From contig NZ_CP116968.1 of the NCBI RefSeq assembly GCF_032051675.1, positions 3,775,001 through 3,839,000 on the forward strand: a stretch of DNA of 64,000 bases, in the 5' to 3' direction. The notes under the pieces were generated by a model that was not told where the DNA came from, ran no database searches, and was given only the letters and a program-made list of their open reading frames with translations. The stretch comes from Candidatus Nitrospira neomarina (GTDB taxonomy: Bacteria; Nitrospirota; Nitrospiria; Nitrospirales; UBA8639). Shown here piece by piece: positions 7,814 to 15,285 of this stretch. A program made the position numbers and the translations under genes. Numbering within the stretch: position 1 is the first letter of the stretch; each line of letters opens with the position of its first letter.

Positions 7814-8249
7814 TTATCCTTCCTGGTGCAAAGGCAAATTGACTACCCACTTATCGTATCCGGTCATCGGCCATTCCGGAGAGTGTTGAATAATTAAGAT
7901 TTTCAAGGACAAATTAGCCCAGGATTAGATTACTCATCAAAGGCTTCCGGGTCGGTTCAAAAAAGTCCGTCCAACAAGGCCGCAGCCGTTTTTTCGCGCG
8001 GAGCGTACGCGTAGTACGTGAGCACGGAAAAATGGCGAGAACGCCGCTGGCGGCTTTTTTCAACAGACCCATTCCGGAAAACAGCATCATGTGCGTCCCC
8101 GGGCTCCCATTTTCATAAGCCAGTACAGTTGGCTATCGTACAGATCATTCACCTGATATGAGGGATTTTGGGGAGCGGAGTCCTTCCTTAATCTGCCAGC
8201 GACCAGATGGATAATTGTGGGAAGAGACCCTGCTGGTGAAGCTGCTTTT
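7814..8249 (-). pseudogene. c-type cytochrome C-terminal fragment, frameshifted and split by repeat copy B
   Basis: Minus-strand reading gives DSQLYWLMKMGARG, then after a frameshift THMMLFSGM. The 188-bp repeat intervenes and the tail resumes as MADDRIR. A further frameshift leads to WVVNLPLHQEG and a stop. This matches the C-terminal helix of the window's other cytochromes (GQLYWIIKNGSAGTGMMAFSGMPDDQVWQLIQYLR). The CxxCH part is absent. The target duplication falls in the FSGM codons. Confidence 0.7.
7881..8068 (+). repeat. 188-bp MITE-like repeat, copy B
   Basis: It starts GAGTGTTGAATAATTAAG and ends TTTTTTCAACAGAC. It is flanked by the direct repeat CCATTCCGGA (7871-7880 and 8069-8078), a 10-bp target-site duplication. 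It contains an ATG opening the peptide MARTPLAAFFNRP that reads out of its right end. It is inserted in the cytochrome pseudogene. Confidence 0.9.
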
Positions 8250-8657
8250 CTAGCAGGGTTGTCCGTTAAAGACACAAGGTTTGTATCGGCTCACATCAAA
8301 ATCGGTTTCTTCCTGATAGACCTGTTCGTTGCCGTTGACACCATCGACAAACGGGTCATTCCACATCGTATGGTTCCACCAATAAAAAATGGGAAACTCT
8401 AACGTGTAGTATACCGGATTTCCGTAGGTGCTTCGCACATGTTGTTCGACGGTCCGTCCCGTGACGTAATCAGCTTTCCCATTTCCTTTCAAGGAATACA
8501 GGGACAGGAGCAGGCGAGATTCCTGGTCGTAGATTTCATCGATACGAGTACTTTCGTCGGGTTCTGAAGGCAAAGCTAAGGTCGCGGAGGGGGTGGGAGT
8601 TTCCACTGAGGTGAACGCTAACCAGGTTGCAAGAACAACAAGTGGCATAACCGTCAT
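8250..8657 (-). CDS. Secreted protein of unknown function
   Basis: This 135-aa protein starts at an ATG with GGAGGA 9 nt upstream. It has a short N-terminal hydrophobic signal (to about residue 22). The mature part is rich in aromatic residues (YYTLEFPIFYWWNHTMWNDP) and acidic residues, with a final Cys pair (KPCVFNGQPC). No family is recognised with confidence. It is the last intact gene after the beta-propeller gene on the same strand and probably belongs to that transcription unit. A periplasmic location is inferred. Confidence 0.7.
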   Translation of the reverse strand: MTVMPLVVLATWLAFTSVETPTPSATLALPSEPDESTRIDEIYDQESRLLLSLYSLKGNGKADYVTGRTVEQHVRSTYGNPVYYTLEFPIFYWWNHTMWNDPFVDGVNGNEQVYQEETDFDVSRYKPCVFNGQPC

Positions 8658-8731
8658 ACGCCAAGTCCTCCTTCCTAGATGTGGTCCGGAGCATGGCCTC
8701 TGGAGGAGGCCGTGCTCGCGAACGGAACAAA

Positions 8732-9967
8732 TTAGGGATGAACTACTGCAAGTCCATGCGGGTCCGCAGTCTCTTTTCCTTCCACCATATTAGTGAGACG
8801 GGTAATACCTATCACTTCACCGCCCTTTCCGGCGTGTAAGACCTTGATTACGGCCACCCCAGGCGTGGACCCTTTCGCATTATTGACATCCTTGTGATTT
8901 CCGGTCAAGGGATTCGGTCCTCGCAAGTTTACAAAAGCATAATTCCCGTCTGGAGAAAAATCAATGAGGTCCGGGGCCGGATCATCGCTTTGTGTCCCGA
9001 CAAGCTGAATGAACCCCACACTGAAATTGGAGACCGAATCAAATATCTCAATCATGTTGCCTGCACGATCCACATTCCAGAGATAGCGCCCAATGCCCCA
9101 AAGCCCGTGTGAGTCCGAAAATGATGTGTCGCGGGAAGACATCAATTTAGCGGAGACCGAGTCAGGAAGTCCCGAGAGGCCTACAGCATAGACGTCATAG
9201 GAAAGCGGCGCGATGGGCCATCCGCCACCTGAGTTCAGATACATCGTGTTCCCGATTTGATAGCCGCCGCAACCTGCCGGATGAATTTCATTATTCGTTA
9301 AGGTGGTGGTGACGGTCATGGGTGATTTCTTGACGTTGACTACCAGTAATCCGCCTCCCCGTAATGTCACGAAAGCATAGGTGCTCGTGTCATCCGTAAT
9401 CGGGCAAATGGGGGCATTATCCGGCCGTTCTCCACTTTCTAGTGCTTGTAAATCCAAGACATCTTTTTGGGGGTCAGAGGAAAAGGTTCCCTCTTGATAG
9501 TTGGTCCAAATCCGAATCAGTTTCTTCTCGGCAATGTTGGCGGCGATCGCCATGGATTGATCCGGAGTGGGCCAGGCTGCATGGACGTTTTTCCCTGTCG
9601 AGAGGCATGCGACGGGTTTGTGGGAAGCGGTGTCCATCACGAGAACATGACCGGATAAAAATGATATAAGTGCGTGCTTCTGATCTTTGGTGACAAAAAT
9701 CATATGAGGTCGTCGGACATTTTTCTGTGTGGATTTCTGGCAGAAATCATTAATCTCTTTGGCGACGTCTAGGGTGAGGGTCGGTTTGGTCTTGGCAGGA
9801 TCAGCGGCTAGTTGCGCGCCATCATATACATATAGAAAGCCTCCACTCTCCTTAGCCGTGTCGGATTGATCGGTCACCCACACTTCATAGGCTTCCACGG
9901 AGGGAATGCCCCAGCCTACAACAAAGCCCAAAATGATTCCAAACTTCAAATAGTTCTTCTTTATCAT
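8732..9967 (-). CDS. Periplasmic YncE/WD40-like beta-propeller protein
   Basis: This 411-aa protein starts at the ATG at 9967 (GAGGAGG upstream); the longer frame to 10036 has no ribosome site. The signal peptide ends near SVEAYEVW. Repeated blade-like segments follow: FVTKDQKHALISFLSGHVLVMDTASHK, PTPDQSMAIAANIAEKKLIRIW, TSTYAFVTLRGGGLLVVNV and SPDGNYAFVNLRG. The C terminus has ADPHGLAVV. This is the pattern of seven-bladed YncE-like propellers used as substrate-binding or electron-transfer scaffolds. It lies 37 bp downstream of a monoheme cytochrome, so the two probably function together. The ligand is unknown. Confidence 0.8.
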   Translation of the reverse strand: MIKKNYLKFGIILGFVVGWGIPSVEAYEVWVTDQSDTAKESGGFLYVYDGAQLAADPAKTKPTLTLDVAKEINDFCQKSTQKNVRRPHMIFVTKDQKHALISFLSGHVLVMDTASHKPVACLSTGKNVHAAWPTPDQSMAIAANIAEKKLIRIWTNYQEGTFSSDPQKDVLDLQALESGERPDNAPICPITDDTSTYAFVTLRGGGLLVVNVKKSPMTVTTTLTNNEIHPAGCGGYQIGNTMYLNSGGGWPIAPLSYDVYAVGLSGLPDSVSAKLMSSRDTSFSDSHGLWGIGRYLWNVDRAGNMIEIFDSVSNFSVGFIQLVGTQSDDPAPDLIDFSPDGNYAFVNLRGPNPLTGNHKDVNNAKGSTPGVAVIKVLHAGKGGEVIGITRLTNMVEGKETADPHGLAVVHP

Positions 9968-10004
9968 GGTGGCCTCCTCTGTACGTGAGTGACAGGAACG
10001 TATG

Positions 10005-10475
10005 CTATTTCCCACTCGATTCGGTGCCGGTTCCAAATGATCTCACATACGATATCACAAGCCAAGCTTCGTCTTCTGTCAAGACCAGGGGGATGAATGA
10101 GGCCATATCGGTACCCGGGCTGCCGTTTTGCAGAATCCAAAAGAGTTCCCCATCCGTGCGGGCTGCCTGCCAGGTCTTGTCCGTAAAGTTTCGTGGGAGC
10201 CTGCCTCGAAGGCCAGGAATGTCACCCAGGCCTTTGCCTTCGGGTCCATGACAGGTGACGCAAAATGCTTTTCCGTGAAAAATGCGTTTCCCCTTCTCAA
10301 CATTTTCCGTGGTTGAAGGGAAAGGATTCATTTTCATTCGGGCTTCCTGGATCTGTTCAGAAGGAACCCTGGGTTTCAATACTTCTAAGTCCGCGGCATG
10401 CACGAGACCCAATCCGATTATCCCGGCAACAAAAAAACCCGACCCAATCTGGAAATTTTCCTTAAGCAGGTTCAA
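10005..10475 (-). CDS. Monoheme c-type cytochrome with TTG start
   Basis: This protein of about 156 aa has a signal/anchor helix at the N terminus (GSGFFVAGIIGLGLVHA), one haem motif CVTCH in a GKRIFHGKAF context, and a distal Met in GTDMASF. No ATG or GTG exists at the right place. Two TTG codons (10481 and 10475) follow GGGGAGG, and the second has the better 8-nt spacing. It precedes the beta-propeller gene on the same strand. It is preceded by a perfect inverted repeat (10503-10537). Confidence 0.82.
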   Translation of the reverse strand: MNLLKENFQIGSGFFVAGIIGLGLVHAADLEVLKPRVPSEQIQEARMKMNPFPSTTENVEKGKRIFHGKAFCVTCHGPEGKGLGDIPGLRGRLPRNFTDKTWQAARTDGELFWILQNGSPGTDMASFIPLVLTEDEAWLVISYVRSFGTGTESSGK

Positions 10476-10502
10476 AATCAATGCCTCCCCAAGTAAACTA
10501 AC

Positions 10503-10537
10503 GATCCCGGAGATTCCAGAAGGGAACCTCCGGGATC
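10503..10537 (-). terminator. Perfect 10-bp inverted repeat between DUF1264 gene and cytochrome
   Basis: GATCCCGGAG (10503-10512) and CTCCGGGATC (10528-10537) form a stem just after the DUF1264 stop. The T tract is weak, so partial termination or mRNA processing between the two genes is possible. Confidence 0.55.
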
Positions 10538-10545
10538 ATCTCGGA

Positions 10546-11076
10546 TTATTCCGGTTGATTAAAGATATGCCCGAGAGATTGTGGGTAGGTTACTGTTCCG
10601 TCGGGGAAATCCTTCCCCTTTTGCCATAGATGATAAATGACTCCGTCGGTCTTTGACGCGGCTTCGGCAATGGCTTTGACCTTTTCTGGATCATCAATAT
10701 CTAAAATTTGTACGCGGCCGGTAGCGATTTCTTGTTTATGGTCATGGAAAAACCGGTGCCATTGGATCAACGGCAAAGTTCGGGAAAGATCCTTGGACAC
10801 GAAATATTCAATGGCCACGAGAGGGGCATTGGCGTCCGTGGTTTCAAAGAGGAGGCATTGCAGGATCTTGTCATTAATCCCTTTGCAGTAGTGGTGATAT
10901 GGTCCACCTGGCGTGCCATCCGGCATCAAGTGAGGAGCTTGCACATGGATGTCATATCCTTGGGCAGGTCCTGGGGCAGGCGCACCCCCCTCGCTCATGG
11001 CTGGAGTGGTCATACACCCCATGGCAAATAGACTAAAAGTCCCTAACAGTAAAAATGAACGGATTGAGCGCTGCAT
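10546..11076 (-). CDS. DUF1264-family lipoprotein
   Basis: This 176-aa protein starts at the ATG at 11076 after AAAGGAGG. The signal sequence ends in a lipobox-like FAMGC (Cys near residue 21). The body has the DUF1264 hallmarks: PYHHYCKGIND, LQCLLFETTDANAPLVAIEYFVS, LPLIQWHRFFHDHKQEIATGRVQI. The family includes plant oil-body-associated proteins and bacterial proteins whose biochemical role is not settled; conserved His residues could bind a metal. It heads the run of minus-strand genes leading to the cytochrome and beta-propeller. Confidence 0.82.
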   Translation of the reverse strand: MQRSIRSFLLLGTFSLFAMGCMTTPAMSEGGAPAPGPAQGYDIHVQAPHLMPDGTPGGPYHHYCKGINDKILQCLLFETTDANAPLVAIEYFVSKDLSRTLPLIQWHRFFHDHKQEIATGRVQILDIDDPEKVKAIAEAASKTDGVIYHLWQKGKDFPDGTVTYPQSLGHIFNQPE

Positions 11077-11471
11077 AGCAACCTCCTTTATATTGATTAG
11101 TAATAACCTTTCAACTATGTGAAAGGTCTTGGGAGCCGGGTGAAATTCGCCGCATACTACCATGGAGTTCTATGAACGACCATTATTTGACGCCAAGGCT
11201 CATAATGACGAACGCCTTGTCCAGTTGGCTTCCCTGGTGTGGCTCAAGGTGGCTGCCGACAAAGTCATACCATTGGAAGGATCTTATTTCGCCAAGTTTT
11301 TCCTGAGGTCCGGGCCGTTGAGGGTGAGCGAATTATGATAGCTATTAGCCATAGCTTTCTCGCATTCCCATTCAACTCACTTTTCACCTGACCCCCCTGA
11401 CATCTCCATGGATATGATGTGCTAAAACTTTCTACCATGGAAATGATGACAAAAATACCACGTGGAACACT
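11077..11471. other. Intergenic region with one weak small ORF
   Basis: This stretch separates the rhodanese gene from the DUF1264 gene. A 58-codon plus-strand frame (11162-11338) reads like protein (LVQLASLVWLKVAADKV) but has no ribosome site, so it may be a remnant. An ATG-rich imperfect repeat (CCATGGA/CCATGGAAATGATG) occurs near 11405-11445. The DUF1264 promoter must lie here but no consensus is clear. Confidence 0.3.
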
Positions 11472-12026
11472 TTACTTCCGGATCCGGTTATAGGGCAGCT
11501 TGCTCAAGAGCATTCCCATTAAACAGGAGTCCGTGAGTCCTGCATGGAGAAGTCCAACCCCTACCAGTGTTGGGAGGAGAAGGAACCCTGAATGAACTGT
11601 CAGGCCCAATCCAACCCCTACGAGAATCAAAACCCCTGCGATGGCCCGCACTTGTCCTTCAAGAGAAATTCGTTGTTGTCCCCGCACGACAGGTTTGCCC
11701 TGATTAACCCAGGCCGTGATGCCTCCTTCCAGAATTCCGCAATTCGTTAGGCCTTGGTTAATTAAATATTCGTAGGCAATCTTCACCCGGTTCTGTGTCC
11801 GGCAGATCAACAGGATGCGGTGCTCACGAGAGAGAGTTTTCAGTTCGCTCACATATCGATGCAAATCCGGTAGGGGAATATTTCGAGCACCGGAAATATG
11901 CACACCTTCAAACTCTTGCGGTGTCCTGACATCGATATACAGAGGATCCTTCAATGAAGGAGGCGACAGCTGATTGTTCTGCCTCGTTCCCGATTTTGCT
12001 TCTTGGTCTATTGCCAATGTCTTCAT
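11472..12026 (-). CDS. Rhodanese fused to DUF2892 membrane domain (YgaP-like)
   Basis: This 184-aa protein starts at the ATG at 12026 with AAGGAGGAG upstream. Residues about 25-115 form a rhodanese domain with DVRTPQEFEGVHISGA and the active-site loop CRTQNR. Residues about 120-175 form two membrane helices (RAIAGVLILVGVGLGL and LLLPTLVGVGLLHAGL) ending in the DUF2892 motif DSCLMGMLLSKLPYN. Such proteins are membrane sulfurtransferases that move sulfane sulfur. It starts 20 bp after the persulfide dioxygenase stop and is almost surely the second gene of that operon. Confidence 0.9.
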   Translation of the reverse strand: MKTLAIDQEAKSGTRQNNQLSPPSLKDPLYIDVRTPQEFEGVHISGARNIPLPDLHRYVSELKTLSREHRILLICRTQNRVKIAYEYLINQGLTNCGILEGGITAWVNQGKPVVRGQQRISLEGQVRAIAGVLILVGVGLGLTVHSGFLLLPTLVGVGLLHAGLTDSCLMGMLLSKLPYNRIRK

Positions 12027-12046
12027 TGTGTCTCCTCCTTGTCTGT

Positions 12047-13477
12047 TTATTTCGCGCATGCGGATATGGCTTGGGATTGAGCCTTTTGGCGTGGATGACT
12101 CCAGGTGGTGAGCCAGGCGTCATAACCACCGACAAGATCCATGGTTTGGGTTCGTCCGGCTTGTTCCAAGATCCCTAAGGCGGTAGACGACCGATATCCA
12201 CTGGCGCAATGGACCACCACCGGGGTATCTGCAGGGATGTCCTGAACCTGTTCGGCCAGGTGAGGCAAAGGGATGTTGAGGCTTCCGTCAATATGCCCGG
12301 ACTCCCACTCTCTTGCCGATCTCACGTCGACGACCAGTGGGGGGTGAGAGGCCGTCAGTCGTTCCGCAAGTCCCTGAGCGGTGATGCGTTGAACTTTTTG
12401 GACCACATCCGGGTTCACCTCAAGGGATTGCATGCCACCCTTCAGGTAGCCCAGGACACGGTCAAATCCGATGCGGCCTAATCGTTGAATCGCCTCCTTC
12501 TCATATCCAGGCTCTGCAATGATGACGATGGAGGATTTGGGGGTCAGAAGTGTTCCGGCCCAGGTCGCAAACTTTCCTCCTAATCCAATGTTGAGACTCC
12601 CCTTCAGGTGCCCTCCCGCATACTCAACGGCATTTCTGACATCAAGGACTTGAGCTCCATTCTTCTGATGATCTAAGACCGCTTGGAGAGAAAGAGGAGT
12701 CAGGCTGTTCCGCACCACATCATTCAGAACAGGATGCTGTTCCCTATTCATCCTTGCGTCATATCCAAAGTACGAAGGCGCTTCAGGTTGATCAGCCGTA
12801 ACCAAATCAATAAATTTTTCTTTTGTCATGGGTTGAAGTGCATAGTTTTCCCAACGCTGCCTGCCCAATGTGGATACCGTGTCGCTGCTTAAATTTTTCC
12901 CGCACATGGATCCTGCTCCGTGTGCAGGATAAACCAGTGTTTCATCGGGAAGACGCATGAGTTTATTGCGGAGTGAATCGAATAATTGTCCCCCTAACTC
13001 TTCGGCGGTGACACCAATGGAAGCCATAAGATCCGGTCTGCCCACATCGCCAATAAACAGAGTATCTCCCGTCAGCACGCAGTGCGGATGATCGACGCTC
13101 TTGTCCAGATCGTAGACGGCAAGCGAAATACTTTCCGGGGTATGCCCCGGTGTTTCTAGCACTTGGATGCGCACCGACCCAAACTCAAGAACCTCTTGGT
13201 CCCGAAAGTTTCGAATGGGGAAATCGGTCTTGGCTTTGGCGCCAAGGCAGATCTCAGCGCCAGTTTGTCGTTGGAGTTCAAGGTGCCCGGCTAAAAAGTC
13301 TGCATGGAAGTGGGTGAGAAAAACATAACGGATCTTCCAATAGTGGCGACGGGCCTCCTGAAGATATTGCTCGATGTCCCGTTGAGGGTCCACGACCACA
13401 GCGGTTGAGGTTTTGTTATCGCCAATCATGTAAGACGCATGAGCCAAACAACTCAAATAAAATTGTTTCACAATCAT
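12047..13477 (-). CDS. Persulfide dioxygenase fused to two rhodanese domains
   Basis: This 476-aa protein has a metallo-beta-lactamase domain at about 1-240, with THFHADFLAGH (His56, His58, Asp60, His65), the TPGHTPES loop, LTGDTLFIGDVGRPDL and VYPAHGAGSMCG. These match ETHE1/PDO-type enzymes that oxidise glutathione persulfide to sulfite. Two rhodanese domains follow. The first lacks a catalytic Cys (IIAEPGYEKE at the loop); the second has HCASGYRS and is likely active. The ATG at 13477 is chosen with AAGGAGG upstream. It is first in an operon with the rhodanese-DUF2892 gene and is preceded by a sigma54 promoter and an activator palindrome. The sulfite produced could feed SorAB. Confidence 0.92.
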   Translation of the reverse strand: MIVKQFYLSCLAHASYMIGDNKTSTAVVVDPQRDIEQYLQEARRHYWKIRYVFLTHFHADFLAGHLELQRQTGAEICLGAKAKTDFPIRNFRDQEVLEFGSVRIQVLETPGHTPESISLAVYDLDKSVDHPHCVLTGDTLFIGDVGRPDLMASIGVTAEELGGQLFDSLRNKLMRLPDETLVYPAHGAGSMCGKNLSSDTVSTLGRQRWENYALQPMTKEKFIDLVTADQPEAPSYFGYDARMNREQHPVLNDVVRNSLTPLSLQAVLDHQKNGAQVLDVRNAVEYAGGHLKGSLNIGLGGKFATWAGTLLTPKSSIVIIAEPGYEKEAIQRLGRIGFDRVLGYLKGGMQSLEVNPDVVQKVQRITAQGLAERLTASHPPLVVDVRSAREWESGHIDGSLNIPLPHLAEQVQDIPADTPVVVHCASGYRSSTALGILEQAGRTQTMDLVGGYDAWLTTWSHPRQKAQSQAISACAK

Positions 13478-13579
13478 GATGAATACCCTCCCCTCCTTAT
13501 TAAAAAGGAGCATTGGTTGAAATCGACTGAGTTCGTTTCAAAATTTTCTTGTAAGATTCTTGCCATGTACCATCATTAC

Positions 13580-13594
13580 GCATGGATTGTGCCA
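13580..13594 (-). promoter_or_regulatory. Sigma54 (-24/-12) promoter of the persulfide dioxygenase operon
   Basis: The minus strand reads TGGCACAATCCATGC: a consensus TGGCAC at -24, exact GG-N10-GC spacing and TGC at -12. It lies about 103 bp before the dioxygenase ATG and 128 bp downstream of the GTTAACGCGTTAAC palindrome. Confidence 0.75.
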
Positions 13595-13722
13595 GGTGAT
13601 GCTTCGCAGACGTATGAAATAAATTTGAACAAAATCAAGGAATTAGAGTAATGAAAAATAGGGGGAAGCCTGAAGGTGGCCGTAAGAATCAGATAAACTG
13701 AACAGAACGCGCTAACTGTTAA

Positions 13723-13736
13723 GTTAACGCGTTAAC
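13723..13736. promoter_or_regulatory. 14-bp palindrome GTTAACGCGTTAAC, proposed activator site
   Basis: This perfect 14-bp palindrome is preceded by a degenerate site (GCTAACTGTTAAG, 13711-13723). It sits between the regulator stop and the sigma54 promoter of the dioxygenase operon. The near-identical site at 3364-3377 makes a shared activator likely. Confidence 0.65.
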
Positions 13737-13743
13737 GATTTGA

Positions 13744-15129
13744 TTAGGCGTTGGGAGGGGTCTGAAGCTGTTTGATTTTCTTCCAAAGGGTGACTCGACT
13801 CACTCCAAGAAGCTTGGCAGCTTCTGTTTTGTTGCCTTTGGTCTGTTGGAGGGCTTCCGCAATACGAGCTTCCTCCTCCGGTGGAAGGGAGGGCTCTGTG
13901 TTGGCTGAGAGAGGCTTGAGGTTCCGGGACCTTGGAGGACACTGAATTTCTGAAGGGAGATCCCATAGAGTGAGGCAATCACCATTAACGGTGACGAAGG
14001 CGTGTTCGATCGCATTTTTTAATTCGCGGACATTGCCGGGCCAGTTATGGTCCGTCAATCGTTGCAGGGCATCCTGGGCAATGTCTCCTATTTCGCGCCC
14101 AAACGTTTTGGAGTTGGCCGCCATGAAATGGTGAACCAGGAGAGGAATGTCTTCTCGTCGGGTTCTTAAAGGTGGAAGGGTAATCTCGAACACATGAATC
14201 CGATAATAAAAATCTTCCCGAACCGTGCCTTCCGCCATAAGGACTTTCAAATCACGATTGGTGGCCGTGATGAGACGAACATTGACCCGCATGCCCCGAT
14301 CATCTCCAACACGCCGTATTTCGCTTTCCTGCAGGACCCTGAGCAATTTCAATTGCAGAAGAGGGCTGGTATCTCCGATTTCATCCAAAAATAACGTGCC
14401 ACCGTCGGCGGCTTGAAAGACCCCGATTTTATCGCGTATGGCCCCGGTGAACGCACCCTTCACATGCCCGAAGAGTTCACTCTCAAGTAAAGTTTCTGGA
14501 ATCGCGGAGCAATTGATGGCGAAAAACGGTTTATCGTTTCGATCACTCAGGGTGTGAATGGCTCGGGCCGCCAGTTCTTTTCCGGTGCCGGATTCCCCGG
14601 TGAGCAATACCGTAACATCGCTTTGTGCAGCCAGTCGGAGCCGGCGAAACACCTCTTGCATCGCTGGACTTTTGCCGATGAGCTGTTGAAAGGACTCACG
14701 GGATTTTGCCTGTTCCTCCAGCACGGCAATTTTTTGGTTATTCAAAATAAAGGAGGTGAGGTCGGTAAAGGTTCCGACAGCGCCCCCGACCTGGCCTTGT
14801 TCATCTCGGATAATCGAGACATTGCCGAAGAGGTAGAGTTCGCGGCCGTCTTTCCCCAGCACTTTGCATTCCTGGTTGCAGATGCCCCAAGGATATGGGG
14901 TGGGGTTGTCCAAAAATTCCGTCAGGATGCGAAAGCCCTTACAATTTTGACCTTCTAAGATATGACAGGATTTTCCCAGGATATCCTGACTGGAATATCC
15001 TGTAATGCGAGCTGCCCCGCTGCTCCAGGCTATGATGTGACCTTTAGCATCGACCGTGAACACGCCATCCGCCATGACGTCTACCATGTTGCTGAGGATG
15101 GCGGGATTTTTCCGGAAATCTAGCTCCAT
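13744..15129 (-). CDS. FisR-like sigma54-dependent activator with Cys-rich PAS domain
   Basis: This 461-aa protein has an N-terminal PAS domain (about 8-135) carrying Cys55, Cys63, Cys84 and Cys88 (GKSCHI, GQNCKG, GICNQEC). Next is the AAA+ sigma54-interaction domain (about 150-385) with Walker A GESGTGKE, the sigma54-contact motif GAFTGA, Walker [12 protein letters not shown] and an arginine-finger region. A Fis-type HTH closes the protein (about 415-457). In FisR of Cupriavidus, N-terminal cysteines sense polysulfide and activate a persulfide dioxygenase/SQR operon. The same gene order and Cys placement support that role here. There is no receiver domain, so control is by ligand rather than phosphorylation. 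The first ATG is used as start. Confidence 0.88.
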   Translation of the reverse strand: MELDFRKNPAILSNMVDVMADGVFTVDAKGHIIAWSSGAARITGYSSQDILGKSCHILEGQNCKGFRILTEFLDNPTPYPWGICNQECKVLGKDGRELYLFGNVSIIRDEQGQVGGAVGTFTDLTSFILNNQKIAVLEEQAKSRESFQQLIGKSPAMQEVFRRLRLAAQSDVTVLLTGESGTGKELAARAIHTLSDRNDKPFFAINCSAIPETLLESELFGHVKGAFTGAIRDKIGVFQAADGGTLFLDEIGDTSPLLQLKLLRVLQESEIRRVGDDRGMRVNVRLITATNRDLKVLMAEGTVREDFYYRIHVFEITLPPLRTRREDIPLLVHHFMAANSKTFGREIGDIAQDALQRLTDHNWPGNVRELKNAIEHAFVTVNGDCLTLWDLPSEIQCPPRSRNLKPLSANTEPSLPPEEEARIAEALQQTKGNKTEAAKLLGVSRVTLWKKIKQLQTPPNA

Positions 15130-15197
15130 GGTCTGTGGTTCAAAGAAAGTTCACCGGGTGAGATAGCGCGGGTTGAAAAAGAGGGTAGGCGAACCAG

Positions 15198-15241
15198 AAG
15201 GCTGGAGAACGTTTATGGAGACAATACCATTCTCCAGCCTT
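15198..15241 (-). terminator. Perfect 12-bp inverted repeat downstream of the large periplasmic gene
   Basis: AAGGCTGGAGAA (15198-15209) pairs with TTCTCCAGCCTT (15230-15241), with a 20-nt loop, between the stop of the 15286-17049 gene and the start of the regulator. It is a probable terminator. Confidence 0.65.
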
Positions 15242-15285
15242 GCGTGATCGTTAGTTTGTCCGTAATTTCATAAGGTCTCACACAT

